Positions 33,871 to 42,577 of a DNA stretch of 64,000 nucleotides are shown piece by piece. The notes under the pieces were generated by a model. It saw only the letters and a program-made list of their open reading frames with translations. It was not told the DNA's origin and did no database searches. Position 1 is the stretch's first letter; every line of letters begins with the position of its first letter. Location: assembly GCA_937879965.1 (NCBI GenBank), contig CALFMP010000037.1, forward strand, positions 124,001 to 188,000. Direction: 5' to 3'. The DNA is from QKMZ01 sp012965515 (GTDB lineage Bacteria; Cyanobacteriota; Vampirovibrionia; Obscuribacterales; Obscuribacteraceae). A program made the position numbers and the translations under genes.

Positions 33871-36396
33871 ATGAAAACGACACTCTCAAAAAACAAAGCG
33901 CACAAGGACGGTTTCGTCGAAGTTCGCGGCGCCAGGCAGAACAATTTGCGTGGCATTGATATAGATATTCCGCGCAATGCCTTTGTTGTTTTCACTGGAG
34001 TATCAGGATCTGGAAAGTCGTCGATCGCTTTCGGAACCATTTTTGCTGAAGCGCAGCGCCGCTACTTTGATTCCATTGCACCATACGCCCGCCGATTAAT
34101 AGCGCAACTTCCAGCACCGAAAGTAACGGAAATCCGCGGTCTTCCTCCTGCAGTTGCTCTCCAGCAGAGGAGAGGAGAACCCACTGCGCGATCATCGGTA
34201 GGAACCATCACCAACTTATCCAACTCATTGCGCATGCTCTTTTCCCGCGCCGGCACTTATCCGAAAGGCGCTACCGAAAGACTGGATTCTGACGCGTTTT
34301 CGCCGAACACTCATACGGGCGCCTGCCCTGATTGCCATGGCATCGGAATTCTACACACGGTAAGCGAACAATCGCTGGTGCCTGACGATAGCTTGAGCAT
34401 CAAAGAGGGCGCTGTCGCTGCGTGGCCCGGTGCATGGCAAGGCAAAAATTACCGCGACATTTTGAACGTGCTCGGTTACGACGTTAACAAGCCGTGGAAA
34501 GAACTGAAGAAAAAGGATCGCGACTGGATTCTATTCACAGAAGAAAAACCTGTCGTCACAGTCCACGCAGAACGCGAGGCGCATCGAATTCAACGTCCGT
34601 ACCAGGGCACATACATGAGTGCTGCCGTGTATGTTCGCCATACATTCGCCACCACACAAAGTGCCACTCTGCGCAAGCGTGTCGCTCGGTTCATGGAGAA
34701 ATCACCCTGCACCACCTGCGGTGGAAAACGCTTAAGAGCAGAAGCACTGGCAGTAAAATTTGGCGGCTTTGATATCGCCCAGCTTTCGCAAATGTCCTTA
34801 TCCGACTTGTCTGGTGTTTTGCAAAAAGAGATTCAATCAAAAACACCTGCACCGAAAGGCATTGACACTACTGCGGCAAACGAAGAAGTTGCAAAACTGA
34901 TAGTCTCGGATTTGAACGATCGAATTGGATTGCTAAGCGAACTCGGGCTAGATTATTTATCTCTGGACCGTTCTACGCCCACGCTATCGGCGGGCGAGCT
35001 GCAAAGACTGAGACTTACGACGCAACTGCGCTCGGGACTCTTTGGAGTTGTGTATGTTCTCGACGAACCGTCCGCCGGCTTGCATCCCGCAGACACAGAA
35101 GCGCTTTTGAAAACGCTCACACAACTGAAGGAAGACGGCAATTCTCTTTTTGTTGTTGAACACGAAATGGATCTTGTGCGCGCGGCTGATTGGATAGTCG
35201 ATGTAGGGCCTCACGCAGGCGACAAAGGTGGCGCCTTGCTGTATAGCGGGCCAATAGAAGGACTTTCAAAATCAAAAGATTCGCTGACGCGACAGTATGT
35301 TTTCAACGAACAGAGGAAAAGCTCGAGAAAACCTATTGCACCATCGGGATGGATGAAACTCAGCGCGATTAACAGGCATAATCTGAAAGATCTGGAGATC
35401 GACCTACCTCTTTCAGTTCTTACGGTGGTAACCGGAATATCTGGCAGCGGAAAGTCAACACTGATAAGCCAGGTTCTTGCGGACACGCTTAGCGCCGCAC
35501 TCGGTAATCAAAAAATTGAAGAAGAATCAGAGGAGGATTCCGAGGAAGTCGAAGAAGAAATTGATGAACAGCGTCCAGCAAAAATCGATGGAATTGAAAA
35601 CATCAAGAGACTGGTGTGTGTCGATCAAAAACCAATTGGCAGAACGCCGAGATCCAATCTCGCTACATACACAGGGCTTTTCGATTTCATCCGCAAGAAA
35701 TTCGCCGCCACGCCCGAAGCAAAAGCGAGAGGCTACAATGCCGGCAGATTCTCTTTTAACGTAGACGGCGGGCGCTGCACGACTTGCGAAGGAGAAGGGT
35801 TTGTTTCTGTTGAACTCCTGTTCCTTCCAAGCGTTTACAGTCCATGCGCCGCATGTGGTGGCACAAGGTACAACGAAGACACCCTGGCGATCAAATACCG
35901 CGACAAAACCGTAGCTGACGTTCTAGATATGACAGTTGACTTCGCCAGTGAATTTTTCACTGAGCTGCCTGCTGTTGAACGCGCACTGAAAACCTTACGC
36001 GATGTCGGATTGGGATACCTAAAACTTGGACAACCGGCAACAGAATTGTCTGGCGGAGAAGCTCAGCGCATTAAGCTCGCTACCGAATTGCAGCGAGTTC
36101 AAACCGGCAACACAGTTTACCTGCTGGACGAGCCGACAACCGGCCTTCATCCAGCTGATGTGGAAAAGCTAATGATTCTGATGCATGCGCTGGTTGAAGG
36201 CGGCAACACCGTCATAGTCGTCGAGCACGATATGGATGTTGTCGCTTCCGCAGACTGGGTCATCGACCTTGGTCCAGGCGCAGGAGAGTTGGGCGGAAAG
36301 GTCGTCGCCAAAGGAACACCGGAGAAAGTTTCAAAAACGGCGAGCAGCAAAACAGCGCCCTTTCTTGCGAAGAAACTCAAAACAATGAAACCTTGA
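33871..36396 (+). CDS. UvrA2-type excinuclease ABC subunit A paralogue
   Basis: 841 residues with two ABC ATPase halves. Walker A: GVSGSGKSS (about residue 46) and GISGSGKST (about 525). Zinc modules: CPDCHG with CTTCGG, and CTTCEGEG with CAACGG. Signatures: STPTLSAGELQRLRL and ATELSGGEAQRIKL. Canonical UvrA is about 940 residues; this one lacks the UvrB-binding domain that normally follows Walker A in the first half, as in UvrA2 proteins linked to drug or DNA-damage tolerance. An acidic insert of Glu and Asp, at about residues 549-567, follows the second Walker A and is unusual. It should bind DNA and ATP, but not load UvrB. Confidence 0.9.
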   Translation: MKTTLSKNKAHKDGFVEVRGARQNNLRGIDIDIPRNAFVVFTGVSGSGKSSIAFGTIFAEAQRRYFDSIAPYARRLIAQLPAPKVTEIRGLPPAVALQQRRGEPTARSSVGTITNLSNSLRMLFSRAGTYPKGATERLDSDAFSPNTHTGACPDCHGIGILHTVSEQSLVPDDSLSIKEGAVAAWPGAWQGKNYRDILNVLGYDVNKPWKELKKKDRDWILFTEEKPVVTVHAEREAHRIQRPYQGTYMSAAVYVRHTFATTQSATLRKRVARFMEKSPCTTCGGKRLRAEALAVKFGGFDIAQLSQMSLSDLSGVLQKEIQSKTPAPKGIDTTAANEEVAKLIVSDLNDRIGLLSELGLDYLSLDRSTPTLSAGELQRLRLTTQLRSGLFGVVYVLDEPSAGLHPADTEALLKTLTQLKEDGNSLFVVEHEMDLVRAADWIVDVGPHAGDKGGALLYSGPIEGLSKSKDSLTRQYVFNEQRKSSRKPIAPSGWMKLSAINRHNLKDLEIDLPLSVLTVVTGISGSGKSTLISQVLADTLSAALGNQKIEEESEEDSEEVEEEIDEQRPAKIDGIENIKRLVCVDQKPIGRTPRSNLATYTGLFDFIRKKFAATPEAKARGYNAGRFSFNVDGGRCTTCEGEGFVSVELLFLPSVYSPCAACGGTRYNEDTLAIKYRDKTVADVLDMTVDFASEFFTELPAVERALKTLRDVGLGYLKLGQPATELSGGEAQRIKLATELQRVQTGNTVYLLDEPTTGLHPADVEKLMILMHALVEGGNTVIVVEHDMDVVASADWVIDLGPGAGELGGKVVAKGTPEKVSKTASSKTAPFLAKKLKTMKP

Positions 36397-36462
36397 AGTG
36401 AGGCGCGAAGCTCTGATAAAATCATGACTTTGTAAGTCGCGTCTACGCCGAGGTCTTCAACC

Positions 36463-37341
36463 GTGACAAAGCGCACCACCAAATCGAACGTTTTCTTGAT
36501 TCGCCGCGAAACAGCCGGTGCAGCGAAAGCACCAGAGCAACTGCGTCTTGCGCAGAAGAAGGTTTCTCAAGCTCGCGCTGAAGAGGGAAAGAAGCGACTC
36601 GCGCTTGCAAAAGAAGCACTCGATATTTTCCCCGACTGTTCTGAAGCGCACTCGCTAATCGCGGAAGAAACATCGGATCGCCCTGCTCGCATGAAGCAAT
36701 ACAGAAAGGCGATCGCCTCCGCGGAAAAAGTGCTAGGCAATGACTGGGAACGCCGTTATAAAGGCAGCTTTTGGTTAGCTAGCGAGACGCGCCCACTAAT
36801 GCACGCCATGGCAATGCTGGCAATTGATTTGCAGTGGGAAGATCAGATTGATGAAGCACTGGACATTTACCGCAAGCTACTGGAGTGGAATCCGACCGAC
36901 CATCAGGGTGTTCACTATCAATTTGCCGCATGCCTGCTCGAGGCAAATCGCGGAGAAGAGCTTGAACGCCTGCTTTCAAAACACGAGGATGAAGCGAGTG
37001 CTGTGCTCAGTTATACAAAAGCTCTTCACTTGTTCAGGAAATATGGTGAGTCAGAGAAAACGAATCAGTTTTTGATTAAGGCTTTTCAAGTAAATAATCA
37101 CGTGCCAATTTACTTGGCTGAAGTCCTCCCACTGCCCGAAACAGCACCCAGCACCATCGGCTTTGGAGATGAACGCGAAGCAGAAGCCTATGTTATGGAC
37201 TGCGGATATCTCTGGGCAGATATTGACGGTGCAGAAAAGTGGATGGCGGAAACACTAGCTTCCGAGCTAGAGAAGAACTATCCAGATAAAGAACTTGCCG
37301 AAAAGGCGATCAAAAAATTGAAAAAAGGCACCAAGTCGTAG
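36463..37341 (+). CDS. TPR/ST7-like protein
   Basis: 292 residues from a GTG with CGAGG upstream. N-terminal basic Arg/Lys segment, then TPR-like helices: RLALAKEALDIFPDCSEAHS, AIASAEKVLGNDWERRYKGS and EDQIDEALDIYRKLLEWNPT DHQ. The C-terminal part contains EAEAYVMDCGYLWADIDGAE, a pattern like the Y-x-x-x-x-W-x-x-T-x-G-A of bacterial tetratricopeptide proteins related to SEC-C-associated TPRs. Function is unknown, probably protein binding. It begins 66 bases after the uvrA2-type gene on the same strand and may be co-transcribed. Confidence 0.75.
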   Translation: MTKRTTKSNVFLIRRETAGAAKAPEQLRLAQKKVSQARAEEGKKRLALAKEALDIFPDCSEAHSLIAEETSDRPARMKQYRKAIASAEKVLGNDWERRYKGSFWLASETRPLMHAMAMLAIDLQWEDQIDEALDIYRKLLEWNPTDHQGVHYQFAACLLEANRGEELERLLSKHEDEASAVLSYTKALHLFRKYGESEKTNQFLIKAFQVNNHVPIYLAEVLPLPETAPSTIGFGDEREAEAYVMDCGYLWADIDGAEKWMAETLASELEKNYPDKELAEKAIKKLKKGTKS

Positions 37342-37351
37342 AGAATGCAAC

Positions 37352-37426
37352 GGCGCATTGCATGCGCCCTTCTTGTAGCTGCGCATTGCATGCGCCTTTT
37401 CGGGCGGCAAAAATGCCGCCCTACAT
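37352..37426. repeat. Palindrome cluster including REP-like copy 2
   Basis: GGCGCAT-TGC-ATGCGCC (37352-37368) is a perfect palindromic hairpin, and GCGCAT-TGC-ATGCGC recurs at 37381-37395. Then GGGCGGCA-AAAA-TGCCGCCC (37402-37421) is a third hairpin with eight pairs. The second and third parts, in order, match 16141-16190. Together they look like a dispersed repeat or multi-hairpin terminator for the gene ending at 37341. Confidence 0.6.
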
Positions 37427-37488
37427 CAGATAGCTCAGAAGCCGCTCAGTTCGCATAGACTCGAAAGCAAAACACTGATCGCATCCAA

Positions 37489-37818
37489 TCAATCGTCTTC
37501 TTCCGCTAAAAGATCGCCAAGACGATCCAATCGCCGCTCCCAAAGTGCACGCCTCTCGCTGATCCATTTTTCCGCAAGACTGAGCGTTTTCGGATCTATG
37601 GTGCAGGTCCGCACTCGCCCAACTTTTGCAGTTCGAACAAGACCACTCGTCTCGAGCACTTGAAGATGTTGAACAACCGCGGGCAACGACATGTCCAGGG
37701 GCTGCGCAAGCTCGCTGACCGATGCTGGTCCGCGAGTCAAGCGCTCAACCATGACCCTCCGCGTGGGATCAGCCAGCGCTTGGAATACAAGATCAAGCGA
37801 TTCAGATTGGTTAAGCAT
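37489..37818 (-). CDS. ArsR family transcriptional regulator (SdpR-like)
   Basis: 109 residues. The winged-helix motif is VFQALADPTRRVMVERLTRG, then VSELAQPLDMSLPAVVQHLQ and a wing with LVRTAKVGRVRTCTID. No metal-binding Cys cluster is present, so it is of the SdpR or AHSA1-linked subgroup rather than an arsenic sensor. A perfect palindrome sits directly upstream of its start and is probably its own operator. No AHSA1 gene is next to it, in contrast to the pair at 38772-39672. Confidence 0.9.
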   Translation of the reverse strand: MLNQSESLDLVFQALADPTRRVMVERLTRGPASVSELAQPLDMSLPAVVQHLQVLETSGLVRTAKVGRVRTCTIDPKTLSLAEKWISERRALWERRLDRLGDLLAEEDD

Positions 37819-37830
37819 ATACTTAAGTAT
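37819..37830. promoter_or_regulatory. Perfect palindrome at the ArsR start
   Basis: ATACTTAAGTAT is a 12-base perfect dyad ending next to the ATG at 37818. Binding there would block expression of the gene, so it is a likely autoregulatory operator. Confidence 0.55.
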
Positions 37831-37958
37831 TGCCGATAGCAGTTTAGTTTGTCAACTCAAATCTGGAGCAGCCGCACTCTCTCACCAAGCCGCGCCAGCA
37901 CGCACACTCCCTAGCCAACGCCCCTTTCGTCAGAGTTGTGCGATAATTCCTAACCAAC

Positions 37959-38768
37959 ATGACTTTAGCGCCATCATCAGTTCTTATATACACGGATGGA
38001 GCCTGCACCGGAAATCCCGGTCCTGGCGGGTGGGCCTGCATTGTATCGCTGCCGGACGGCACGGTGCACGAGCTCGGCGGAGGAGTCAAGGAAACAACCA
38101 ACAATCGAATGGAAATGGCTGCCGCAATTCGAGCACTCGCTATGCTGGAATTGAAAGAGGCCACACCTATTGTCTTATATACAGATTCGTCCTACGTGAT
38201 CAAAGGAATCACGCAGTGGATCTGGGGCTGGCGCTCGCGAGGATGGAAGAGCGCCGACGGAAAGGATGTTGCGAATCGCGAGCTCTGGGAAGAGCTTTTA
38301 CGCCAAGTGACGAGACTTAAGCCATCCAGTGTTGATTGGAGATATGTTCGCGGACACTCTGGTTATGCCGGCAATGAGCGTTGCGACGAAATCGCAGTGT
38401 CGTTTGCAAAAAGCAAACCAGAGCAACTTTATGTTGGTCCCCGCGATGGATATTTCATAGACTTAAACGAACTTCCTGACGCAGAGCCGATTCCAGAGAA
38501 CAAGAAGCCTAGCACCGCAGGTGGTAGCACTGGCTATGGCAAGGGCAGCAGCACAGGCTACGGCAACAAAGGCGGCAACGGCGGGTCTGGCCCAACAACC
38601 TATCTGAGTTATCACAATGGCGTTTTGCAGCGCCACAAGTCCTGGGCGGAATGCGAGCGACGCGTCAAGGGACAATCAGGAGCAAAATTCAAGAAAGCCA
38701 AATCCCCCAGCGAAGAGAGAGAAATTCTCATCGGCTGGGGGCTGGATCCGCAGATGCGGATTGAATAA
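37959..38768 (+). CDS. rnhA: Ribonuclease HI with C-terminal hybrid-binding-like domain
   Basis: 269 residues. The N-terminal RNase HI domain (about 1-155) has the DEDD residues in IYTDGACTGNPGPGGWA, NRMEMAAAIRAL, LYTDSSYVI and VRGHSGYAGNERCD. It cuts RNA in RNA-DNA hybrids. After a Gly/Ser/Tyr linker (about 175-215) comes a C-terminal domain, TYLSYHNGVLQRHKSWAECE and RRVKGQSGAKFKKAKSPSEE, that matches the small hybrid-binding (Cauli_VI/viroplasmin) fold. In eukaryotic RNase H1 that domain is N-terminal; here the order is reversed. It stands alone between the two ArsR regions and overlaps no neighbour. Confidence 0.92.
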   Translation: MTLAPSSVLIYTDGACTGNPGPGGWACIVSLPDGTVHELGGGVKETTNNRMEMAAAIRALAMLELKEATPIVLYTDSSYVIKGITQWIWGWRSRGWKSADGKDVANRELWEELLRQVTRLKPSSVDWRYVRGHSGYAGNERCDEIAVSFAKSKPEQLYVGPRDGYFIDLNELPDAEPIPENKKPSTAGGSTGYGKGSSTGYGNKGGNGGSGPTTYLSYHNGVLQRHKSWAECERRVKGQSGAKFKKAKSPSEEREILIGWGLDPQMRIE

Positions 38769-38771
38769 ACC

Positions 38772-39296
38772 CTAGTTCAGCGTCTTAAGGTATTCATCGA
38801 GCTTATCGAGCGTAGCGCCGTAACCACCATTCATCGATTCAAATCCGTCTTCGAATGTCTTGCGCTCAAGCTCACTAGCATTGATTGGAACCGCCTCGAG
38901 AATCAATTTTGTTTTGTCTCCCTGCGCTTCAAACGTATAAGTGCAAAGTGTATCTTGCGGCCAATCCGGAGCCATTGGGTGTTTGCCATCTCCACCTTCA
39001 GGATTCGAGAAAGAACTGACAATCACTATCCTTTCGGGAGGAGTTATCTCGCGAAAGATCCACTTGCCCCACATTTCAAAACCATTAGGCACAGCCATTT
39101 TGTAGAGGAACATTCCGCCTACTTTTGGTTCAAACCTGCTGATCGTAAGATCAAAACCTTTTGGGCCCCACCAATGAGCTAAATGCTCACGCTCGGTGGT
39201 GACTTTGAAAACAAGCTCCCTAGGCGCGTTTACAACACGCGTAAAGACGAATGTTTTCCCCATAACGGTCGTAGAGTTTTCATTACTGTTTGCCAT
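38772..39296 (-). CDS. SRPBCC / AHSA1 family protein
   Basis: 174 residues from the second of two adjacent ATGs (39296), which has AGAGG eight bases upstream. The AHSA1 fold is evident: FVFTRVVNAPRELVFKVTT, EHLAHWWGPKGFDLTISRFE, then a beta-rich body with MWGKWIFREITPPERIVIVS and a final helix DGFESMNGGYGATLDKLDEY. Members bind hydrophobic ligands in a cavity. Its start overlaps the end of the ArsR gene by 14 bases, so the two are translationally coupled, a well known ArsR-AHSA1 arrangement. The ligand is unknown. Confidence 0.9.
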   Translation of the reverse strand: MANSNENSTTVMGKTFVFTRVVNAPRELVFKVTTEREHLAHWWGPKGFDLTISRFEPKVGGMFLYKMAVPNGFEMWGKWIFREITPPERIVIVSSFSNPEGGDGKHPMAPDWPQDTLCTYTFEAQGDKTKLILEAVPINASELERKTFEDGFESMNGGYGATLDKLDEYLKTLN

Positions 39297-39672
39297 CATC
39301 CCTGCCTCTATTGTTACTGTCATTGTCTTTATTGGTTTTCTTCTCGCGCTTTTGCAATTCGGTGAGATATTCCTCAAGCCGATCCATGCTGTCTTCCCAG
39401 AACTTTCTGTACTGCTCGACCCAGTCCGCGGCCGCTTCAAGTGGTTTTGCCTCTAGCCGACACGGACGCCATTGAGCATCTCGACTGCGCGAAATCAGTC
39501 CTGCACGTTCCAGAACTTTCAAATGCTTGGTTATGGCCGGAAGGCTCATATCAAACGGCTCCGCGAGATCAGTCACGGAGGTTTCACCTGCAGAAAGCCG
39601 AGCAAGAATGGCTCTTCGAGTAGGATCTGCAAGCGCAGCAAATGTAGTGCTCAGTTGATCGTGCGAACTCAT
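39283..39672 (-). CDS. ArsR family transcriptional regulator
   Basis: 129 residues: TTFAALADPTRRAILARLSA, then VTDLAEPFDMSLPAITKHLK, a wing with RSRDAQWRPCRLEA, and a charged C-terminal tail. It is the first gene of the coupled pair with the AHSA1 gene and likely represses both. Two overlapping-symmetric operator sites lie immediately upstream (39674-39713). The Lys/Asn/Asp-rich tail beyond residue 105 is longer than usual and overlaps the next gene's start, which may account for the extension. Confidence 0.92.
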   Translation of the reverse strand: MSSHDQLSTTFAALADPTRRAILARLSAGETSVTDLAEPFDMSLPAITKHLKVLERAGLISRSRDAQWRPCRLEAKPLEAAADWVEQYRKFWEDSMDRLEEYLTELQKREKKTNKDNDSNNRGRDDGKQ

Positions 39673-39673
39673 C

Positions 39674-39713
39674 GTATTTTACCAATCAGTTAATTAACCT
39701 ACTGGTAAAATAC
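39674..39713. promoter_or_regulatory. Double ArsR operator, extended dyad
   Basis: GTATTTTACCA (39674-39684) and TGGTAAAATAC (39703-39713) are perfect inverted arms around a centre of GTTAATTAAC, all on one axis. It can also be read as two adjacent 16-base sites, TTTACCAATCAGTTAA and TTAACCTACTGGTAAA, each fitting TTNACC-N4-GGTNAA-like ArsR operators. The left arm begins two bases from the ATG of the ArsR gene. Confidence 0.75.
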
Positions 39714-39906
39714 CATTTCTGAACTCATAATGTCAACGTGGGAAATCAACCCAAGAAAATCGCCGCAAAGCCAGACTCAGTGACAGTTTCCACAAAAAAG
39801 ACCAACACCGTGTCACCCCGCTGCCGACGCCTCAAAACACATTCCTTATATATGCAATCCGAGACAAAAGAACAACCCGCGCATATAGCCATGCGTCAAC
39901 GGACCC

Positions 39907-42330
39907 TTACTTGATCGAGATCGTCACCGGGTCACTAACGTATCCGATCAGCTTGCCGTCCTTGTTGAATGCAGCGACGCGCACATCATACTCACCTGGA
40001 ACCTTAAAATCTTCACGCCATAAATCCATTTCGCCTTTCAATCCTTCAAGCGAATATTTCTTGAGTGAGTTTGGTGACAGCGCATCCTGCCTGTATGAAG
40101 CATTGAAGTATTCATAGTACTCGAAAGGTTTGGAGATCTCTGCCATCACATGACTCGCTCCAGCGATCTTTGTCGCATCAAAGTTCAAAACGAGTGCATC
40201 GTTTGACTTGGGAGCGACGGTTCCATTTTGCTGCCTCGTCCAACGATCCGGCGAAGCAGACAATTTCGGAATTTCGTTCTCGAGATTCAAGAATTTCACT
40301 GACGTGATCTCAGTGCTTGGCGGAGAAACAGTCAATTGCAAATCAGAAAGACTGCCAAACAAAATCCAACTCGAAATTTCCGACAGATGAAAACGATACT
40401 TGTGCGCCTTTCCATCAGCCTCCATGAAGCATGTAAGCGAACTGGCGAGAGCATCCGTATCATCAATCCGCCAAACAGCCCTAGCGCCATCAGGTGTCTT
40501 GTATGCATTTAAGACGCCACTCTTTCGATCACCGAAATCTTTAGCCCAGGACAGCAGCATAGATGGATCAATTCCACTCATGTCGTCCGATTTGACGCAA
40601 GAGGCTGTTATCTCAACGCAATCAATCAGCCCCTTCTTCATAGATTGAGAAGGTGACAAAGCATAAACTGTCACACTAGGAGCCTTCGTGAGCGGCTGCA
40701 ATTTTCCATCGACAGAGAGCGGCGATGGCGACGAGGGATCGGACACAAAGTAGTCAGCTGGCAGAGTGCGAATCTCACGAGTATCACCGTCAAAGCCAAA
40801 TGCAATTGTGTTCGGCTGCTCCATATTTGCCACCAGCGCACTCTTGTTCAGCAAATCCAAATTGAAGATATGCGCTCTTAGTGTTGCAATCTTTTTGTGA
40901 ACATCCGGGGGAAAAAGCGGCGGCATCAAACACCCTTGAAGATTCACAAAGGTCGGATATAAAGGAAGATGCTCGAACGTGGCGGCAGGGTTTAGAAACA
41001 CCATTCGACGTGCATCCGGATTCGTCGCAGACAGGGCAGCTATGCCCTTTTCCGTTGCGGCTTCGTATCTATTCGCTTCAATCCAAAGCTCTGATGATTT
41101 GAATGAGAGCGCCGCGAGCAAAATACTGAAGACAGCGACAATGCCGATTGAGAACTTCTGCAATTGCTTCTCCGCGCTACTTTTCGTAGATGTAGGAATG
41201 ACAATCAGCGCTGCAAGAAGGGAGAGCGGAACACTAACAAGATAAAAGTGACGACCACCAGGCAAGCCGCCAGCTGCGTACCAGACACGCGCGACCAGCC
41301 CAAATGCCAAGAACAACCAACCTGACAAAAAGAGGATCGGTCTCCAAACGATCCAGTCACGCACAACAGCAAAACGCGCTACTGACGCCAGAGCGATAGC
41401 AACGTATAGAGCAATCAGTGTTCTGAACGCAGGGTCTAGCTCAGTCATTTGAGGCACGGAAATTGGGACAAAAACTCCTTGCAACAATCGCCAATGCAAT
41501 AAGCCTGTCAGCCAAATTGCGTCGAGTGCAACAGAACCAAAACCGTGATAGCCACCAACAAATGTGCCAAGCGCAAGGGATCTAACAAGTATGTATACAG
41601 CAAGCAAAAGCCAATAAGCCCTCGTTGCTTTTAGCGCCGACAAAAATGCTTTTGTCCATGGAACAGCGCTCAAGCTAGAACAAAATGCGTACCATGCCAG
41701 CACGACTGGAATCGTGACTCCAACTTCCTTTGACAGGAGCGCCGCAGCGCAGGAGCAGAGACTGACGATCCGCGAAAGTCGCGCATGTCTGCCACTCGCA
41801 TCGAGAGAATACAAGAACGAAAGAAAGGAGGTCAGGTAAAAGAAGGTGCAAACACTATCTACTCTTCCACAGATCCAAGCCACCGACTCTGCATGTAGTG
41901 GATGTGCAGCGAACAAGGCACCTGCAAGAAAAGGAATTGAGATTCCATCGAAATAGGCAAGCTTCTGCAGCAACTTCCGTGCCAGCAAGAATGTCAACAC
42001 TGTGCATGCAGAATGAATCGACAGACACGTAATGTGCCAACCAACCGTGTTTTGATTCCAAACTAAAACATCAAAGACAAGCGGAAGCAGCATCATAGGG
42101 CGGTAGTGCAATCCCCACAACGGTTCTTGCATCCAACAGCTAGTGAAATTCTGCAACAGCATCAATGGCTGACTATGCAGGTAATTATAGATGTAAGAGT
42201 ATTGCTGCCCGTCATCGCTTATGAAACCAGCGAAGAGAGAAGGTCCGAAAGAAACAAATGCCAGCACGGCCAAAATCACGGAAGCCAGAGCATCCCTTTT
42301 TCCGAGTCTAATTGACAACATTTCAGCCAT
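39907..42330 (-). CDS. GT-C-type membrane glycosyltransferase-like protein with C-terminal beta domain
   Basis: 807 residues. About eleven membrane segments lie in the first 430 residues. The first outer loop has FISDDGQQ, a DD motif as in GT-C glycosyltransferases. HPLHAESVAWICGRVDSVCT is close to the TMTC/PMT-like signature HPxHxESVAWxxGR. The soluble C-terminal part (about 430-807) is beta-rich and presumably extracytoplasmic. It would transfer a sugar from a lipid-linked donor to a protein or glycan; the acceptor is unknown. Together with 42578 and 45728 it belongs to a glycan region. Confidence 0.8.
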   Translation of the reverse strand: MAEMLSIRLGKRDALASVILAVLAFVSFGPSLFAGFISDDGQQYSYIYNYLHSQPLMLLQNFTSCWMQEPLWGLHYRPMMLLPLVFDVLVWNQNTVGWHITCLSIHSACTVLTFLLARKLLQKLAYFDGISIPFLAGALFAAHPLHAESVAWICGRVDSVCTFFYLTSFLSFLYSLDASGRHARLSRIVSLCSCAAALLSKEVGVTIPVVLAWYAFCSSLSAVPWTKAFLSALKATRAYWLLLAVYILVRSLALGTFVGGYHGFGSVALDAIWLTGLLHWRLLQGVFVPISVPQMTELDPAFRTLIALYVAIALASVARFAVVRDWIVWRPILFLSGWLFLAFGLVARVWYAAGGLPGGRHFYLVSVPLSLLAALIVIPTSTKSSAEKQLQKFSIGIVAVFSILLAALSFKSSELWIEANRYEAATEKGIAALSATNPDARRMVFLNPAATFEHLPLYPTFVNLQGCLMPPLFPPDVHKKIATLRAHIFNLDLLNKSALVANMEQPNTIAFGFDGDTREIRTLPADYFVSDPSSPSPLSVDGKLQPLTKAPSVTVYALSPSQSMKKGLIDCVEITASCVKSDDMSGIDPSMLLSWAKDFGDRKSGVLNAYKTPDGARAVWRIDDTDALASSLTCFMEADGKAHKYRFHLSEISSWILFGSLSDLQLTVSPPSTEITSVKFLNLENEIPKLSASPDRWTRQQNGTVAPKSNDALVLNFDATKIAGASHVMAEISKPFEYYEYFNASYRQDALSPNSLKKYSLEGLKGEMDLWREDFKVPGEYDVRVAAFNKDGKLIGYVSDPVTISIK

Positions 42331-42577
42331 TTCGACAAATCGTTATTCATGCCAGCCGGTGAGCCATTCAGCTTAGCACAAACGAACCGAGCACCAGCTT
42401 TCGCACACGCTCGCCCAGGTCGCATGGAAATCTGCTGGTTACTACCGTCGCGGCGCCCCATGCGTCGACCGCACATTGCAACGGTTGACGCATGCGTTGA
42501 CCCTGCACAGGGTGCTAAAATCGGAAAGCACGCCCCCCAATACCCCCGGTTTGCTGTTCGTTGAAGCCTCGACGCTC

